From assembly GCA_903861125.1 (NCBI GenBank), contig CAIOTF010000041.1, forward strand, positions 22,813 to 86,812: a stretch of 64,000 bases of DNA, in the 5' to 3' direction. Position numbers and translations under genes: made by a program. This DNA is from an uncultured Ignavibacteriota bacterium (GTDB taxonomy: Bacteria; Bacteroidota; Ignavibacteria; UBA10030; UBA8401). The stretch's first letter is position 1. Every line of letters begins with the position of its first letter. The notes beneath the pieces are model-generated. The model searched no databases, was not told where the DNA came from, and saw only the letters and a list, made by a program, of their open reading frames with translations. Below, piece by piece: positions 24,931 to 33,334 of the stretch.

Positions 24931-27900
24931 TTGAAAAAGATCTGTATTGTTATTGCACTGTTAAATTTTTCCTCTGCGCTTTTTCCCCATCGTTTGGATG
25001 CTCAGGAACGTAACGCATTTTCTGTTCTTCCGGGATTTTCCGTCAGTCCATATTATAACGAACAGATAAAAACTTTTATCTATAATCCGGAAGTGAGAAT
25101 ACAAATCAATGCGCCGTCGATTGATACATTCGATCCGTCGAAGCCGACCACATTGTCATTCTTTGCGCTGCCGAACGGCAATACGATTGAAATGACCGTC
25201 GGAAAGCAATTGAAAACGGGTGATGACTGGCATTACGATATTCAGCATATCGGCGCGCAGACGAGATTTATCCGCTCGAAAATGAAGGATACGAATTTCG
25301 TTACCATCTATCTCGAAGCAAATGCCTCGTCCGTTCCGCTCAGTTGGCCGACATGGCGAAGCAAGTATGCGAACAATGCAGCGCTCGTAAAAGGGATCGT
25401 TGATTCTGTTAAGAGCATTTTTGCAGCCTGCAATCCGTACATCGTTCTATCAAGTCACAGCGGCGGCGGCGGATTCGAATTCAGTTATTTCAATGCTGTT
25501 ACGACAATACCCGGCGATGTAAAGCGGATCAGCTTTCTCGATGCAACGTATAATTATGATGATACGTACGGTGTGAAGATCAAAGATTGGCTGCTTGCTT
25601 CCTCAGATCATCATTTAAGCGTGCTTGCGTACAATGACAGCATCGCACTTTTGAACGGTCAACCAATTGTCAGTGCCACGGGCGGAACATGGTATCGAAC
25701 CCGGCAAATGGTATCGTATCTTTCCAATTTTATGACTTTCGCGAACACGGAAAATTCAACATTCATTACACACACCGCGTTGAACGGAAGAGTGAAGATC
25801 ATTCTTAAACAGAATCCTACCCAGGCGATTCTTCACACCGTACAGGTGGAACTGAACGGCTACATTCAAACAATGCTGTCGGGAACTCCGCTTGAAGGGG
25901 CCGGATACAGCTATTATGGCTCGCGCGCCTATACGTCTCTGGTGCAGACCGGAAATGCACTTCCAAAACCGGTGCAGATTCCGCCGCGTCCGGCCGGTGC
26001 TATTACCGGATCGCAATTTATGGCAAGCGTTGCCTCAATGTCGTTTACGGCGCGCGAAAATGCAATCTATAATGAAATATCAAAAGGGAACGTTCCTGAT
26101 TTTATGCGGACACTGAAAAAACTTCAGTCGGTCTTTCAGGATAATGACGGAGTTTCCCATACGGTGATCTACGAAGTAATGCCGGATTATCTCTGCATCG
26201 GATCGAACGAAGATTTCTGCCGCATTCCGATGGGGCCGGCAACAGCGCAAAAACTGGCGAATCTTTTCGGCGCAACGATGCCGACGGCAAAACTTGTGGA
26301 CGATATCTATTCTAAAGCGCCGCTGAAAGTTGCACCCGTAACGTACGCACCGGTCGGTAGCGATAATGAACAGGTCGCAAAATTCATTGAGCATAACACG
26401 GCAATTGAAGCACAGCGCGTCTCATCCGGACAGCCGCTCGGCACGTTGATGGGAGGAACAAAGAAGGACGTTGTCATCAGCAATAAGATCGTCGATCCGA
26501 CCCGGCCCGGATATGTTGTTATTTACGGATGGCATCAGTTGAATGGAGTTGCGATTCAGCCCCTCACAAATATACACAGCGGCAGTTATGTTGATTACAG
26601 TCATGGTGTGCGGTTAATGAATGTGGAACTGCTGGTGGATAGTGTTGTGATGAATGTAAAACAGATGCTGACCGATGCTAAATGGTATAAAGTGCTGAGC
26701 AACGAAGTCGGCGCAATGACACAGCCGAGTTATTTTAAGGAAAGCAACGCTCCGTCAACCCCAAAATCTTTTGGCATAAAAGCCGAGAGCATGACATCCC
26801 TGCGTCTTGTCATCAAGCCCGATACAAATACGGCTGAGTATATTATCTATTATGGCACAAATGGAATGCTGTTTACGGATACAATAACTGTTCCGGCAGT
26901 AAATCCTGTGATCACCGGACTTCAATCAAATGCACTTTACTATTTAATGATAAAGGCTTCAAATACCGCCGGAACATCCGCTGTATCCGAACTTCTTGCA
27001 GGAATCCCAAACATTCAAAAAGAAAAGATACTGATCGTGAATGGCTTCGATCGGGCATCAACAGGGAACACATTCAATTTCATCCGCATGCATGCGTCGG
27101 CTGTCTACGTGAACGGATTCACATTTGCTTCGGCAACAAACGATGCGGTCACCGACGGAACAATTTCTCTGAACGATTATTCCGCTGCCGATTATATACT
27201 GGGGGACGAAAGTACTGTTGACGAAACGTTTAGTACTGCCGAACAAACGAATGTGAAATCATTTCTTCAGAACGGAGGATGTTTGCTTGTTTCGGGGAGC
27301 GAGATCGCCTGGGATCTTGATGCGAAAGGGACGGCGAGTGATAAGGATTTCATTAATAATTATTTGAAGATGAGATATATTGCCGATGCTCCGAACGGAA
27401 TTAAACAATCAACGTATCAGGCGGAAGTGCTTTCATTAACTCCGTTCGGCGGAATCCCGTTTCTTGCGTTCGATAATGGTACGCACGGGTCCATTGATGT
27501 GCAATGGCCCGATGTTGTGAAAGCTAATGCGGGAGGAGAGCCGCTTGCCAAATACACGAATTTGGACACATCGGTAGGAGTAAGCAGCGTCTATTATAGT
27601 GGACTCTTTCCATCGGGAACAAAAATCGGAAAAGTTGTTGCGTTAGGATTCCCGTTCGAAACGATCTACACTCAGGGAACCCGCGATCTTTTTATGACAA
27701 AGATCATTTCATACTTTGGCATTGCAACTGGCGTTCACGATCTACCGACTGTGCCTGATATATTTGCACTATATCAGAATTATCCCAATCCATTCAACCC
27801 CGTTACGACCTTTAGTTATCAATTACCTGTACAAAGCACAGTATTATTAACGGTGTATGATGCGCTGGGACGTGAGATCGCCGTTGTGGTGAACGAAAAA

Positions 27901-28020
27901 CAAGCGGCCGGATATCATTCGGTTTCGTTCAATGCGTCGCATCTTGCAAGCGGTGTATATTTCTACCGATTAACGGCAGGAAATTTTTCATCGGTGAAGA
28001 AATTTAACCTGCTGAAATGA
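24931..28020 (+). CDS. 1029-residue secreted protein: hydrolase-like N-terminal part, FnIII, GATase-like domain, T9SS tail
   Basis: The start is TTG at 24931, with GGGA upstream, giving a signal peptide (LNFSSALFPHRLDAQ). Residues ~30-240 look like an alpha/beta-hydrolase: LSSHSGGGGFEF would be the nucleophile elbow, followed by RISFLDATYNYDD. The middle region to ~600 is not recognised. A fibronectin type III-like domain spans ~615-695. Next comes a glutamine-amidotransferase-like fold (KILIVNGFDRAS, NVKSFLQNGGCLLVSGSEIAWDL) seen in large secreted proteins of this phylum. The T9SS sorting domain begins at LYQNYPNPFNPVTTFSYQLP and ends KKFNLLK. It is probably an extracellular hydrolase or peptidoglycan/polymer-active protein; the enzymatic call is inference. 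Confidence 0.78.
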   Translation: MKKICIVIALLNFSSALFPHRLDAQERNAFSVLPGFSVSPYYNEQIKTFIYNPEVRIQINAPSIDTFDPSKPTTLSFFALPNGNTIEMTVGKQLKTGDDWHYDIQHIGAQTRFIRSKMKDTNFVTIYLEANASSVPLSWPTWRSKYANNAALVKGIVDSVKSIFAACNPYIVLSSHSGGGGFEFSYFNAVTTIPGDVKRISFLDATYNYDDTYGVKIKDWLLASSDHHLSVLAYNDSIALLNGQPIVSATGGTWYRTRQMVSYLSNFMTFANTENSTFITHTALNGRVKIILKQNPTQAILHTVQVELNGYIQTMLSGTPLEGAGYSYYGSRAYTSLVQTGNALPKPVQIPPRPAGAITGSQFMASVASMSFTARENAIYNEISKGNVPDFMRTLKKLQSVFQDNDGVSHTVIYEVMPDYLCIGSNEDFCRIPMGPATAQKLANLFGATMPTAKLVDDIYSKAPLKVAPVTYAPVGSDNEQVAKFIEHNTAIEAQRVSSGQPLGTLMGGTKKDVVISNKIVDPTRPGYVVIYGWHQLNGVAIQPLTNIHSGSYVDYSHGVRLMNVELLVDSVVMNVKQMLTDAKWYKVLSNEVGAMTQPSYFKESNAPSTPKSFGIKAESMTSLRLVIKPDTNTAEYIIYYGTNGMLFTDTITVPAVNPVITGLQSNALYYLMIKASNTAGTSAVSELLAGIPNIQKEKILIVNGFDRASTGNTFNFIRMHASAVYVNGFTFASATNDAVTDGTISLNDYSAADYILGDESTVDETFSTAEQTNVKSFLQNGGCLLVSGSEIAWDLDAKGTASDKDFINNYLKMRYIADAPNGIKQSTYQAEVLSLTPFGGIPFLAFDNGTHGSIDVQWPDVVKANAGGEPLAKYTNLDTSVGVSSVYYSGLFPSGTKIGKVVALGFPFETIYTQGTRDLFMTKIISYFGIATGVHDLPTVPDIFALYQNYPNPFNPVTTFSYQLPVQSTVLLTVYDALGREIAVVVNEKQAAGYHSVSFNASHLASGVYFYRLTAGNFSSVKKFNLLK

Positions 28021-28224
28021 TACCGGCTTTGCCGCCGCTTCATAACTATTAAAAACACACCCCGTAAACAATTAATTTGGAAAATGTTCAGCGAGCATCA
28101 TTTTCAGTATGTTGATGCATAACACATTTTCACCATGCCCTTTTTAACAAATTCACATTTCCGCTGTCTAATGTGTGATTATTGCGGTTTTTTCCGTAAA
28201 ATATTGTAAATTCATACTGTACAG

Positions 28225-29217
28225 ATGAAAACCGCTTATTTTATTCTATTTATTGGACTTTTTTTATTCGGTTGCGTTGACGATGCGCCGCATGACAATC
28301 CGCTTGACCCCCAGTCTTCGAGCTATCGGAAAGAGGGTGGAATAAGCGGAAGGACCATTATTGCCAATCAATCCGCAGGAATTTCCGGGGCAACGGTCCT
28401 GGATCTTGCGGAAAAAATCTCCGTAGTGACCGATTCTTCCGGTTATTTTTCCTTTAATGAAGTTGCAGCCGGCACCCATCGCTTTGTGGTGACAAAAAGT
28501 AATTTTACAAGCGATACATTTCAGACAGTAATTCAAGCCGGCGCAACAGTGCAGATCATCCGGGGATTGAACAGTGCTCCCGTTGTAACATTTCAACAGA
28601 TATTGACCAGGAAGATCGATCAATATTTTCCGAGTCCGCAATATTTTGTGGAAATTTCTGCCGCCGTCAGCGACCCCAACGGCATAGCCGAACTGGATTC
28701 TGTTTGGTTCGGAGTTGATTCATTGAAATACTCGCTGACGTATTCCGTTACAACAAAAAATTTCCACGCAATGATCTATAAGTATGATTTTCCGACCAAT
28801 ACGATCCAATGGCTGGTGGGCAAACCGCTGACGATTATCTCACGGGATGTGAACAAAGCAGTAAATATTAGCGCGCCGTTTTTCGTTGCGCGGGTAATCG
28901 AAAACGAAGCAACACCGATCTCTCCGTCGCCGTTTGTTAACGATACGGTATCGGCTGATTCACTAACATTCAAATGGTCCCCTCCAAATGTCACATTTAA
29001 TTATACATACAATATTTCTGTATCGCGGGTCGATGCAGGTACTCAAACGGTTGTGTGGACTCTTACCGCCCTGAATTCATTCAATGAAAGTTATGATTTT
29101 TATTTGCATCCGAATCGTCCGGTGCTAATCCCCGGAAATTACGTGTGGACGGTTTCTGTGGTGGATGATTTTGGAAATTACGGTCGATCAAAAGAATCAG
29201 CATTTGTCATAAAGTAA
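28225..29217 (+). CDS. Lipoprotein with a carboxypeptidase-regulatory-like domain
   Basis: This 330-residue protein has a lipobox (LFLFGC, Cys17) directly after a short hydrophobic signal. A CarboxypepD_reg-like beta-sandwich follows at ~40-115 (GGISGRTIIA, GATVLDL, TDSSGYFSFNEVAAGTHRF). Two further beta-rich domains follow, the last resembling a fibronectin type III fold (LTFKWSPPNVTFNYTYNISV). No catalytic motif is visible. The next gene, a sigma-54 activator, starts 4 bases after its stop, so this surface or periplasmic lipoprotein heads the operon with the activator and the Ser/Thr kinase. It may be a sensor or envelope partner of that system. Confidence 0.78.
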   Translation: MKTAYFILFIGLFLFGCVDDAPHDNPLDPQSSSYRKEGGISGRTIIANQSAGISGATVLDLAEKISVVTDSSGYFSFNEVAAGTHRFVVTKSNFTSDTFQTVIQAGATVQIIRGLNSAPVVTFQQILTRKIDQYFPSPQYFVEISAAVSDPNGIAELDSVWFGVDSLKYSLTYSVTTKNFHAMIYKYDFPTNTIQWLVGKPLTIISRDVNKAVNISAPFFVARVIENEATPISPSPFVNDTVSADSLTFKWSPPNVTFNYTYNISVSRVDAGTQTVVWTLTALNSFNESYDFYLHPNRPVLIPGNYVWTVSVVDDFGNYGRSKESAFVIK

Positions 29218-29221
29218 AACT

Positions 29222-30700
29222 ATGGAAAACCAAAAAGACAATTTCAACGCACTGTTTCAGATCACCCGCACGATCAATTCCATTCTGGAACCCGATGCAT
29301 TGCTTGAAAAAGTTCTTGAGATCGCCATGACGCATCTCTCCGCCGAACGGGGATTCGTGATGCTGGCGGATAATATGAGCGAGAGCGGATATACCGTGGT
29401 AGCGTTGAAAAATTTCAACTCAAAAAAAGCGAGTGACGAATTTGCCGCTTCCTCTTCGGTTGTCACAACCGTTCTGCAAACGGGCGAACCGGTGTTGACG
29501 TTCGATGCCATGAGCGATGAACGCTTTGAATCGTCTGTCAGCATCATGGCGCAGAAGATCCTTTCGATCATCTGCATACCGCTGCGTGCAGGGGAACGGA
29601 TAGCCGGAGCCGTGTATTTGGACAGTAGTAAATCCCGCAAGGCATTCACCGAGGATGCTTTGAAATTTCTCACGGTATTCGGAGGTCTTGCGGCTATCGC
29701 TATCGAAAATGCCCAGCGTTATTCGATCCTGGAAACTCAAAATACGAGATTGAAGAATGAAGCGGATGTCTCCCATTTGTTCAGTAATATCATCGGTAAA
29801 AGTGAAAAATGGAGAAAAGTTCTCGAGATTTCTCAGCGTGTTCTTGATGTAGATGCGGCAGTGCTGCTGACCGGCGAGAGTGGTACGGGAAAAGAATTGA
29901 TCGCCCGCGCGATCCACGAAAACGGAACACGCAAAGGTCAGTCGTTCGTTGCCGTAAACAGTTCGGCGCTGCCGGAGAATTTAATGGAAAGCGAACTGTT
30001 CGGCTACGTAAAAGGATCGTTTACCGGAGCCGCATCGGATAAAAAAGGATTGGTTGAGGTTGCCAACGGCGGCACATTGTTTCTGGATGAGATCGGAGAA
30101 CTGCCGCTGTCGCTTCAGGCGAAGATACTGCGCCTGCTGCAGGAAAAAGAATACCGCCGCGTAGGTGATACCGTTAACAGAAAAGCGAACATCCGCATTA
30201 TTGCTGCAACCAACAAAGAACTGAAAGAGGAAGTGAAAGCAAACCGTTTTCGCGAGGATCTTTTTTTTCGTTTGAACGTGGTCGGCATTCATCTGCCGCC
30301 GCTCCGCGAACGGAAGGATGATATTCCGCTGCTGGCAAATTATTTTGTAAAGAAAGCGGCGGAAAATTATAAGCGTCCCATCGACAGCATTCATCCGGAC
30401 GCGATGCAGATTATGCTGGCAAATCAATGGAAAGGAAACGTGCGCGAATTCCAGAACGTGATCGAGCGCGCCGTTGTGTTGTGCCGCGGTACTCAATTGA
30501 TGAAGGATGATTTCCTGTTCGATACAAGCGATCAATCGGTTCTGCAGAAAAACGGTATGACGCTGGCCGATGTTGAACGTCAATTGATCGAAACTACGCT
30601 TAATGAGATGAACGGCAACCGCACCCGTACAGCGGAAAAACTCGGCGTCTCATTGCGCTGGCTGCAGTACCGAATTAAGGAATGGGGCACCGAAGGATAA
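29222..30700 (+). CDS. Sigma-54-dependent activator with N-terminal GAF domain
   Basis: The 492-residue regulator has a GAF sensor domain (residues ~10-165), an AAA+ ATPase (~185-415) and a Fis-type helix-turn-helix at the end (NRTRTAEKLGVSLRWLQYRI). Walker A is TGESGTGKE (217-225), the sigma-54 contact loop is GSFTGA (265-270) and Walker B is GGTLFLDEIGE. It should open promoters of sigma-54 RNA polymerase when the GAF domain binds a small ligand. It has no receiver domain, so control is by ligand or by a partner rather than phospho-Asp. It sits between a lipoprotein gene and a Ser/Thr kinase gene; phosphorylation by that kinase is a possible input, inferred only from adjacency. Confidence 0.93.
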   Translation: MENQKDNFNALFQITRTINSILEPDALLEKVLEIAMTHLSAERGFVMLADNMSESGYTVVALKNFNSKKASDEFAASSSVVTTVLQTGEPVLTFDAMSDERFESSVSIMAQKILSIICIPLRAGERIAGAVYLDSSKSRKAFTEDALKFLTVFGGLAAIAIENAQRYSILETQNTRLKNEADVSHLFSNIIGKSEKWRKVLEISQRVLDVDAAVLLTGESGTGKELIARAIHENGTRKGQSFVAVNSSALPENLMESELFGYVKGSFTGAASDKKGLVEVANGGTLFLDEIGELPLSLQAKILRLLQEKEYRRVGDTVNRKANIRIIAATNKELKEEVKANRFREDLFFRLNVVGIHLPPLRERKDDIPLLANYFVKKAAENYKRPIDSIHPDAMQIMLANQWKGNVREFQNVIERAVVLCRGTQLMKDDFLFDTSDQSVLQKNGMTLADVERQLIETTLNEMNGNRTRTAEKLGVSLRWLQYRIKEWGTEG

Positions 30701-30775
30701 AGAATAAGGGAATATTTTTTGGTTCGCTTGTTTACTCCGAGAACTCCCGTGCTCAAACGTGCATAATTGTTGGAA

Positions 30776-32287
30776 ATGAAAAAATCGCAATTCAAAATAG
30801 AACAGAAGCTTAATGAAAGCGGAACGACGATTGTCTATAAGGCGTTCGACGAAGTGCTGCACCGGAATGTGCTTCTGAAAGTGCTCCATAAGCATCTGGC
30901 AAACGATGTCGATCTGCGCGAACGTTTTGTGCGTGAAGCGCGTGCATGTGCGGCACTGCAGAGCGAGCACATTGTGCAGGTGTACGATCTTACGGAGATC
31001 GACGGCGCGCCCGCCATTGTAATGGAATTTATCGAAGGCCATTCTCTCAAAGAGGTGATAGCATCAGGGGCGAGCAAAAATTTGGAATTTGCTAAAAAAG
31101 CTGCTGTTCATATTCTCCGCGGTCTTTCCATTGCACACGAACGGGGGATTATCCATCGCGATATCAAACCGGGCAATATCCTTGTCTCTGATCAGAGTAT
31201 ATTGAAAGTGACCGATTTCGGTCTGGCATATGTGGCACTATCAACGACAGTGACAATGGAAGGAATGGTGCTTGGAACGCCGGCTTATATGGCCCCGGAG
31301 CAGGTACGCGGTGATGAGATTGATTCGCGGACCGATCTTTTTGCGCTTGGATTGACGCTGGTAGAGATATTGAGCGGTGAACGGATCTTTGAAGGTTCAA
31401 CCTACTCGGAATGCATGAAAAAAGTGCTGGCATTCAAGGTGGATGAATTGAAACGGTTCGAATCCATATCCGATCCTGAATTCGATTCGTTCCTGGAAAA
31501 ACTGCTGCATCCGGAAAAAGATATGCGTTTTCCCTCTGCTCGCGAGGCGCTGAAGAGTATTGGCGATAAGAAATATTCCAATGATGTTCGTCCGGTATCT
31601 GCTTCACCCAAAAAACGTTCTTTCGTTATCGGCATTGCTGCCGTTGCACTTGTGGCGATCGTCGTGTTCGGATGGATAAGCGTGTCCCGGCAATCGCTTC
31701 CGGAAGTGGCAACGGAGTATCAACAGCCGCAAAGCATTACCGCTGATCCAATGACTGTGAAAAAGGAACAAATAGAAGATCGTCCTGTTGAGGCAGTGAA
31801 GAAACAGTCTCCAGCGGCGATAATGGAGAAGAGCGACGAAAAAAATATCGTTGCCGTGTCGAAGGATTCCGGCAAAGTGTATCTTACCAGTACGCCATGG
31901 GCAAAGGTGTATGTGAACAACCAGTTGATCGGTGAAACGCCGATCGCACGTCCGGTGACGCTTGCTGCCGGAAGTCACACGGTTATGTTCACTAATCCGT
32001 CGTTCGATCCGATTGTCAAGACTATCACGATGGAATCAAACAGGGAAATTACGGTGACCGGAAATTTCTTAGAGCAAGCCGGATATCTGCAATGTAACGT
32101 TACACCGTGGGCGGAAGTATTCGTGGACGAACAATACAAAGATACGACTCCGCTATCAAAACCATTGATGGTTTCCGCCGGCCGACATTCTCTTCGATTT
32201 CGGAATTCTGCATTTCCCGATATTGTCAAAGACATTATTGTGCAGGCAAAAGATACTACTCAATTAACGATCAGCTTTCATAAATGA
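30776..32287 (+). CDS. Membrane Ser/Thr protein kinase with two extracytoplasmic PEGA domains
   Basis: The ATG at 30776 is used (503 residues); an in-frame TTG lies 9 bases upstream. The kinase domain covers ~5-270. It has Lys35 in NVLLKVLHKH, HRDIKPGN (Asp129), DFGLA (Asp147) and APEQVRGDEI. The glycine-rich loop is weak (LNESGTTIVYKA instead of GxGxxG). One membrane helix lies at ~285-305 (IGIAAVALVAIVVFGWI). Outside follow two PEGA repeats: VYLTSTPWAKVYVNNQLIGE and LQCNVTPWAEVFVDEQYKDT. The family is Hanks-type kinases; PEGA domains are surface-layer or cell-wall associated. Its stop overlaps the start of the next gene (ATGA), so the two are coupled. Confidence 0.92.
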   Translation: MKKSQFKIEQKLNESGTTIVYKAFDEVLHRNVLLKVLHKHLANDVDLRERFVREARACAALQSEHIVQVYDLTEIDGAPAIVMEFIEGHSLKEVIASGASKNLEFAKKAAVHILRGLSIAHERGIIHRDIKPGNILVSDQSILKVTDFGLAYVALSTTVTMEGMVLGTPAYMAPEQVRGDEIDSRTDLFALGLTLVEILSGERIFEGSTYSECMKKVLAFKVDELKRFESISDPEFDSFLEKLLHPEKDMRFPSAREALKSIGDKKYSNDVRPVSASPKKRSFVIGIAAVALVAIVVFGWISVSRQSLPEVATEYQQPQSITADPMTVKKEQIEDRPVEAVKKQSPAAIMEKSDEKNIVAVSKDSGKVYLTSTPWAKVYVNNQLIGETPIARPVTLAAGSHTVMFTNPSFDPIVKTITMESNREITVTGNFLEQAGYLQCNVTPWAEVFVDEQYKDTTPLSKPLMVSAGRHSLRFRNSAFPDIVKDIIVQAKDTTQLTISFHK

Positions 32288-33063
32288 ACACATTGAAAAC
32301 ATTTTTTATTTTATTTCTCCTTTTTTCGGCGCCCGTTGCTGCTCAGATCTCGTTCAGCGATTCATCGCTTGTGTTCATTGAATCACTTTATAATAATGGA
32401 CAGTATTTATCTGCCGAATTGGAATCGCGCCGAATGCTGGAACAAAGCGGTCTGAATGATGCAACAAAAGTGCAGATAGAAAAATGGATCGCCTTTTCTC
32501 TTATTGCGCAGGGAAAATCTTCTTCGGCAAAAGAACGTTTTATCTCATTGCTCATGATCGATGGAACATTCGAACTCGATGCCGTATTGACTTCGCCGAA
32601 AATTCTTTCCGTCTTCAACGATGCTAAAATGAAATTCAGCACTCAAAGGAAAAATATTGCTATTGATACGTCACGTTCTGCATTTCACCAACAGACGGAA
32701 CGTTCCATCGTTTCATTTCGGACAATACTGTTTCCGGGGTGGGAGCAGATTCATCAGGGGAGAGATGCCTTTGGCTACAGTTTGTTGGCTGCCGGAGTAG
32801 TTTCGCTGTCATCGGGGATTGCTTTCGAAGTGCTTCGTGCGAATGCGCGGGAAAAATATCTTGCCGCAAAAACAGCTGCGGATATTTCATCAAAGTACGA
32901 TACCTACAATTTTAACCGCAAGGCAGAAATATATTCATTCACCGCTTTTGCCGTTGTATTCATTGTTTCGGAGATCGATGTTTTTGCACAGTCCGAGGTG
33001 AATGTGCAGCCTGTTTTTTCATCGAAAAACGGTCCCCAAATGCTTTTAACGGTCCGTTTTTAA
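32284..33063 (+). CDS. DUF5683-like exported/membrane protein
   Basis: The 259-residue protein starts with a signal peptide (FILFLLFSAPVAAQ). Residues ~25-115 are helical and TPR-like (LYNNGQYLSAELESRRML, FERFISLL-type turns). A central FRTILFPGWEQIHQGRDAFGY segment matches the LPGWGQ.x.G motif of DUF5683 proteins and is followed by hydrophobic stretches (LAAGVVSLSSGIAF and FTAFAVVFIVSEI). It overlaps the kinase gene by 4 bases, so it is the last gene of the lipoprotein-activator-kinase operon. The role is unknown; it may be a membrane partner or target of the kinase. A hairpin terminator follows 60 bases downstream. Confidence 0.7.
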   Translation: MNTLKTFFILFLLFSAPVAAQISFSDSSLVFIESLYNNGQYLSAELESRRMLEQSGLNDATKVQIEKWIAFSLIAQGKSSSAKERFISLLMIDGTFELDAVLTSPKILSVFNDAKMKFSTQRKNIAIDTSRSAFHQQTERSIVSFRTILFPGWEQIHQGRDAFGYSLLAAGVVSLSSGIAFEVLRANAREKYLAAKTAADISSKYDTYNFNRKAEIYSFTAFAVVFIVSEIDVFAQSEVNVQPVFSSKNGPQMLLTVRF

Positions 33064-33076
33064 CCATATGGAACAG

Positions 33077-33115
33077 CGCATAGTATGCGTTAAACATGCA
33101 AAATTTGCATAGTAT
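33077..33115. promoter_or_regulatory. Paired palindromes and direct repeat after the kinase operon
   Basis: CGCATA-G-TATGCG (33077-33089) and ATGCAAA-A-TTTGCAT (33096-33110) are perfect palindromes with centres 20 bp apart. The 9-mer GCATAGTAT also occurs twice (33079 and 33107). They lie between the stop of the DUF5683-like gene and its terminator. They could be protein-binding sites or part of the 3' end structure; nothing identifies a binder. Confidence 0.3.
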
Positions 33116-33122
33116 TGGATAC

Positions 33123-33157
33123 ATAATCCCCGAAAAATCGCTAATTTCGGGGATTAT
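33123..33157 (+). terminator. Intrinsic terminator of the lipoprotein-activator-kinase operon
   Basis: A 13-bp stem (ATAATCCCCGAAA at 33123-33135 with TTTCGGGGATTAT at 33145-33157) has a 9-base loop and is followed by TATTCTGG. It ends the operon that begins at 28225 and separates it from the next T9SS gene. The remaining bases to 33334 carry an AT-rich upstream region with no gene. Confidence 0.7.
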
Positions 33158-33334
33158 TATTCTGGTACGATGGTTGTAATACCTCTTGTATGATTATCAT
33201 GTTCATATGCGTTATCATTCCGTGGATGTTGATTCTGTTTAACAATACGGAAAATTTTTTGACCGTCTGTTCAGTAACGACAGACAAATGAATATTTATA
33301 AACCAAAACAATTCATCATTATTTAGGAGGATTT

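Noticed and set aside
28076..28092. GG-N10-GC spacing upstream of the lipoprotein-activator-kinase operon
   Set aside because: Only the two dinucleotides match; neither TGGCAC nor TTGC is present, so it is not better than chance.
29981..30583. 200-codon open frame antisense to the sigma-54 activator
   Set aside because: It lies opposite the AAA+ core, which is unmistakable on the plus strand; the antisense peptide is Cys/His/Phe-rich noise.
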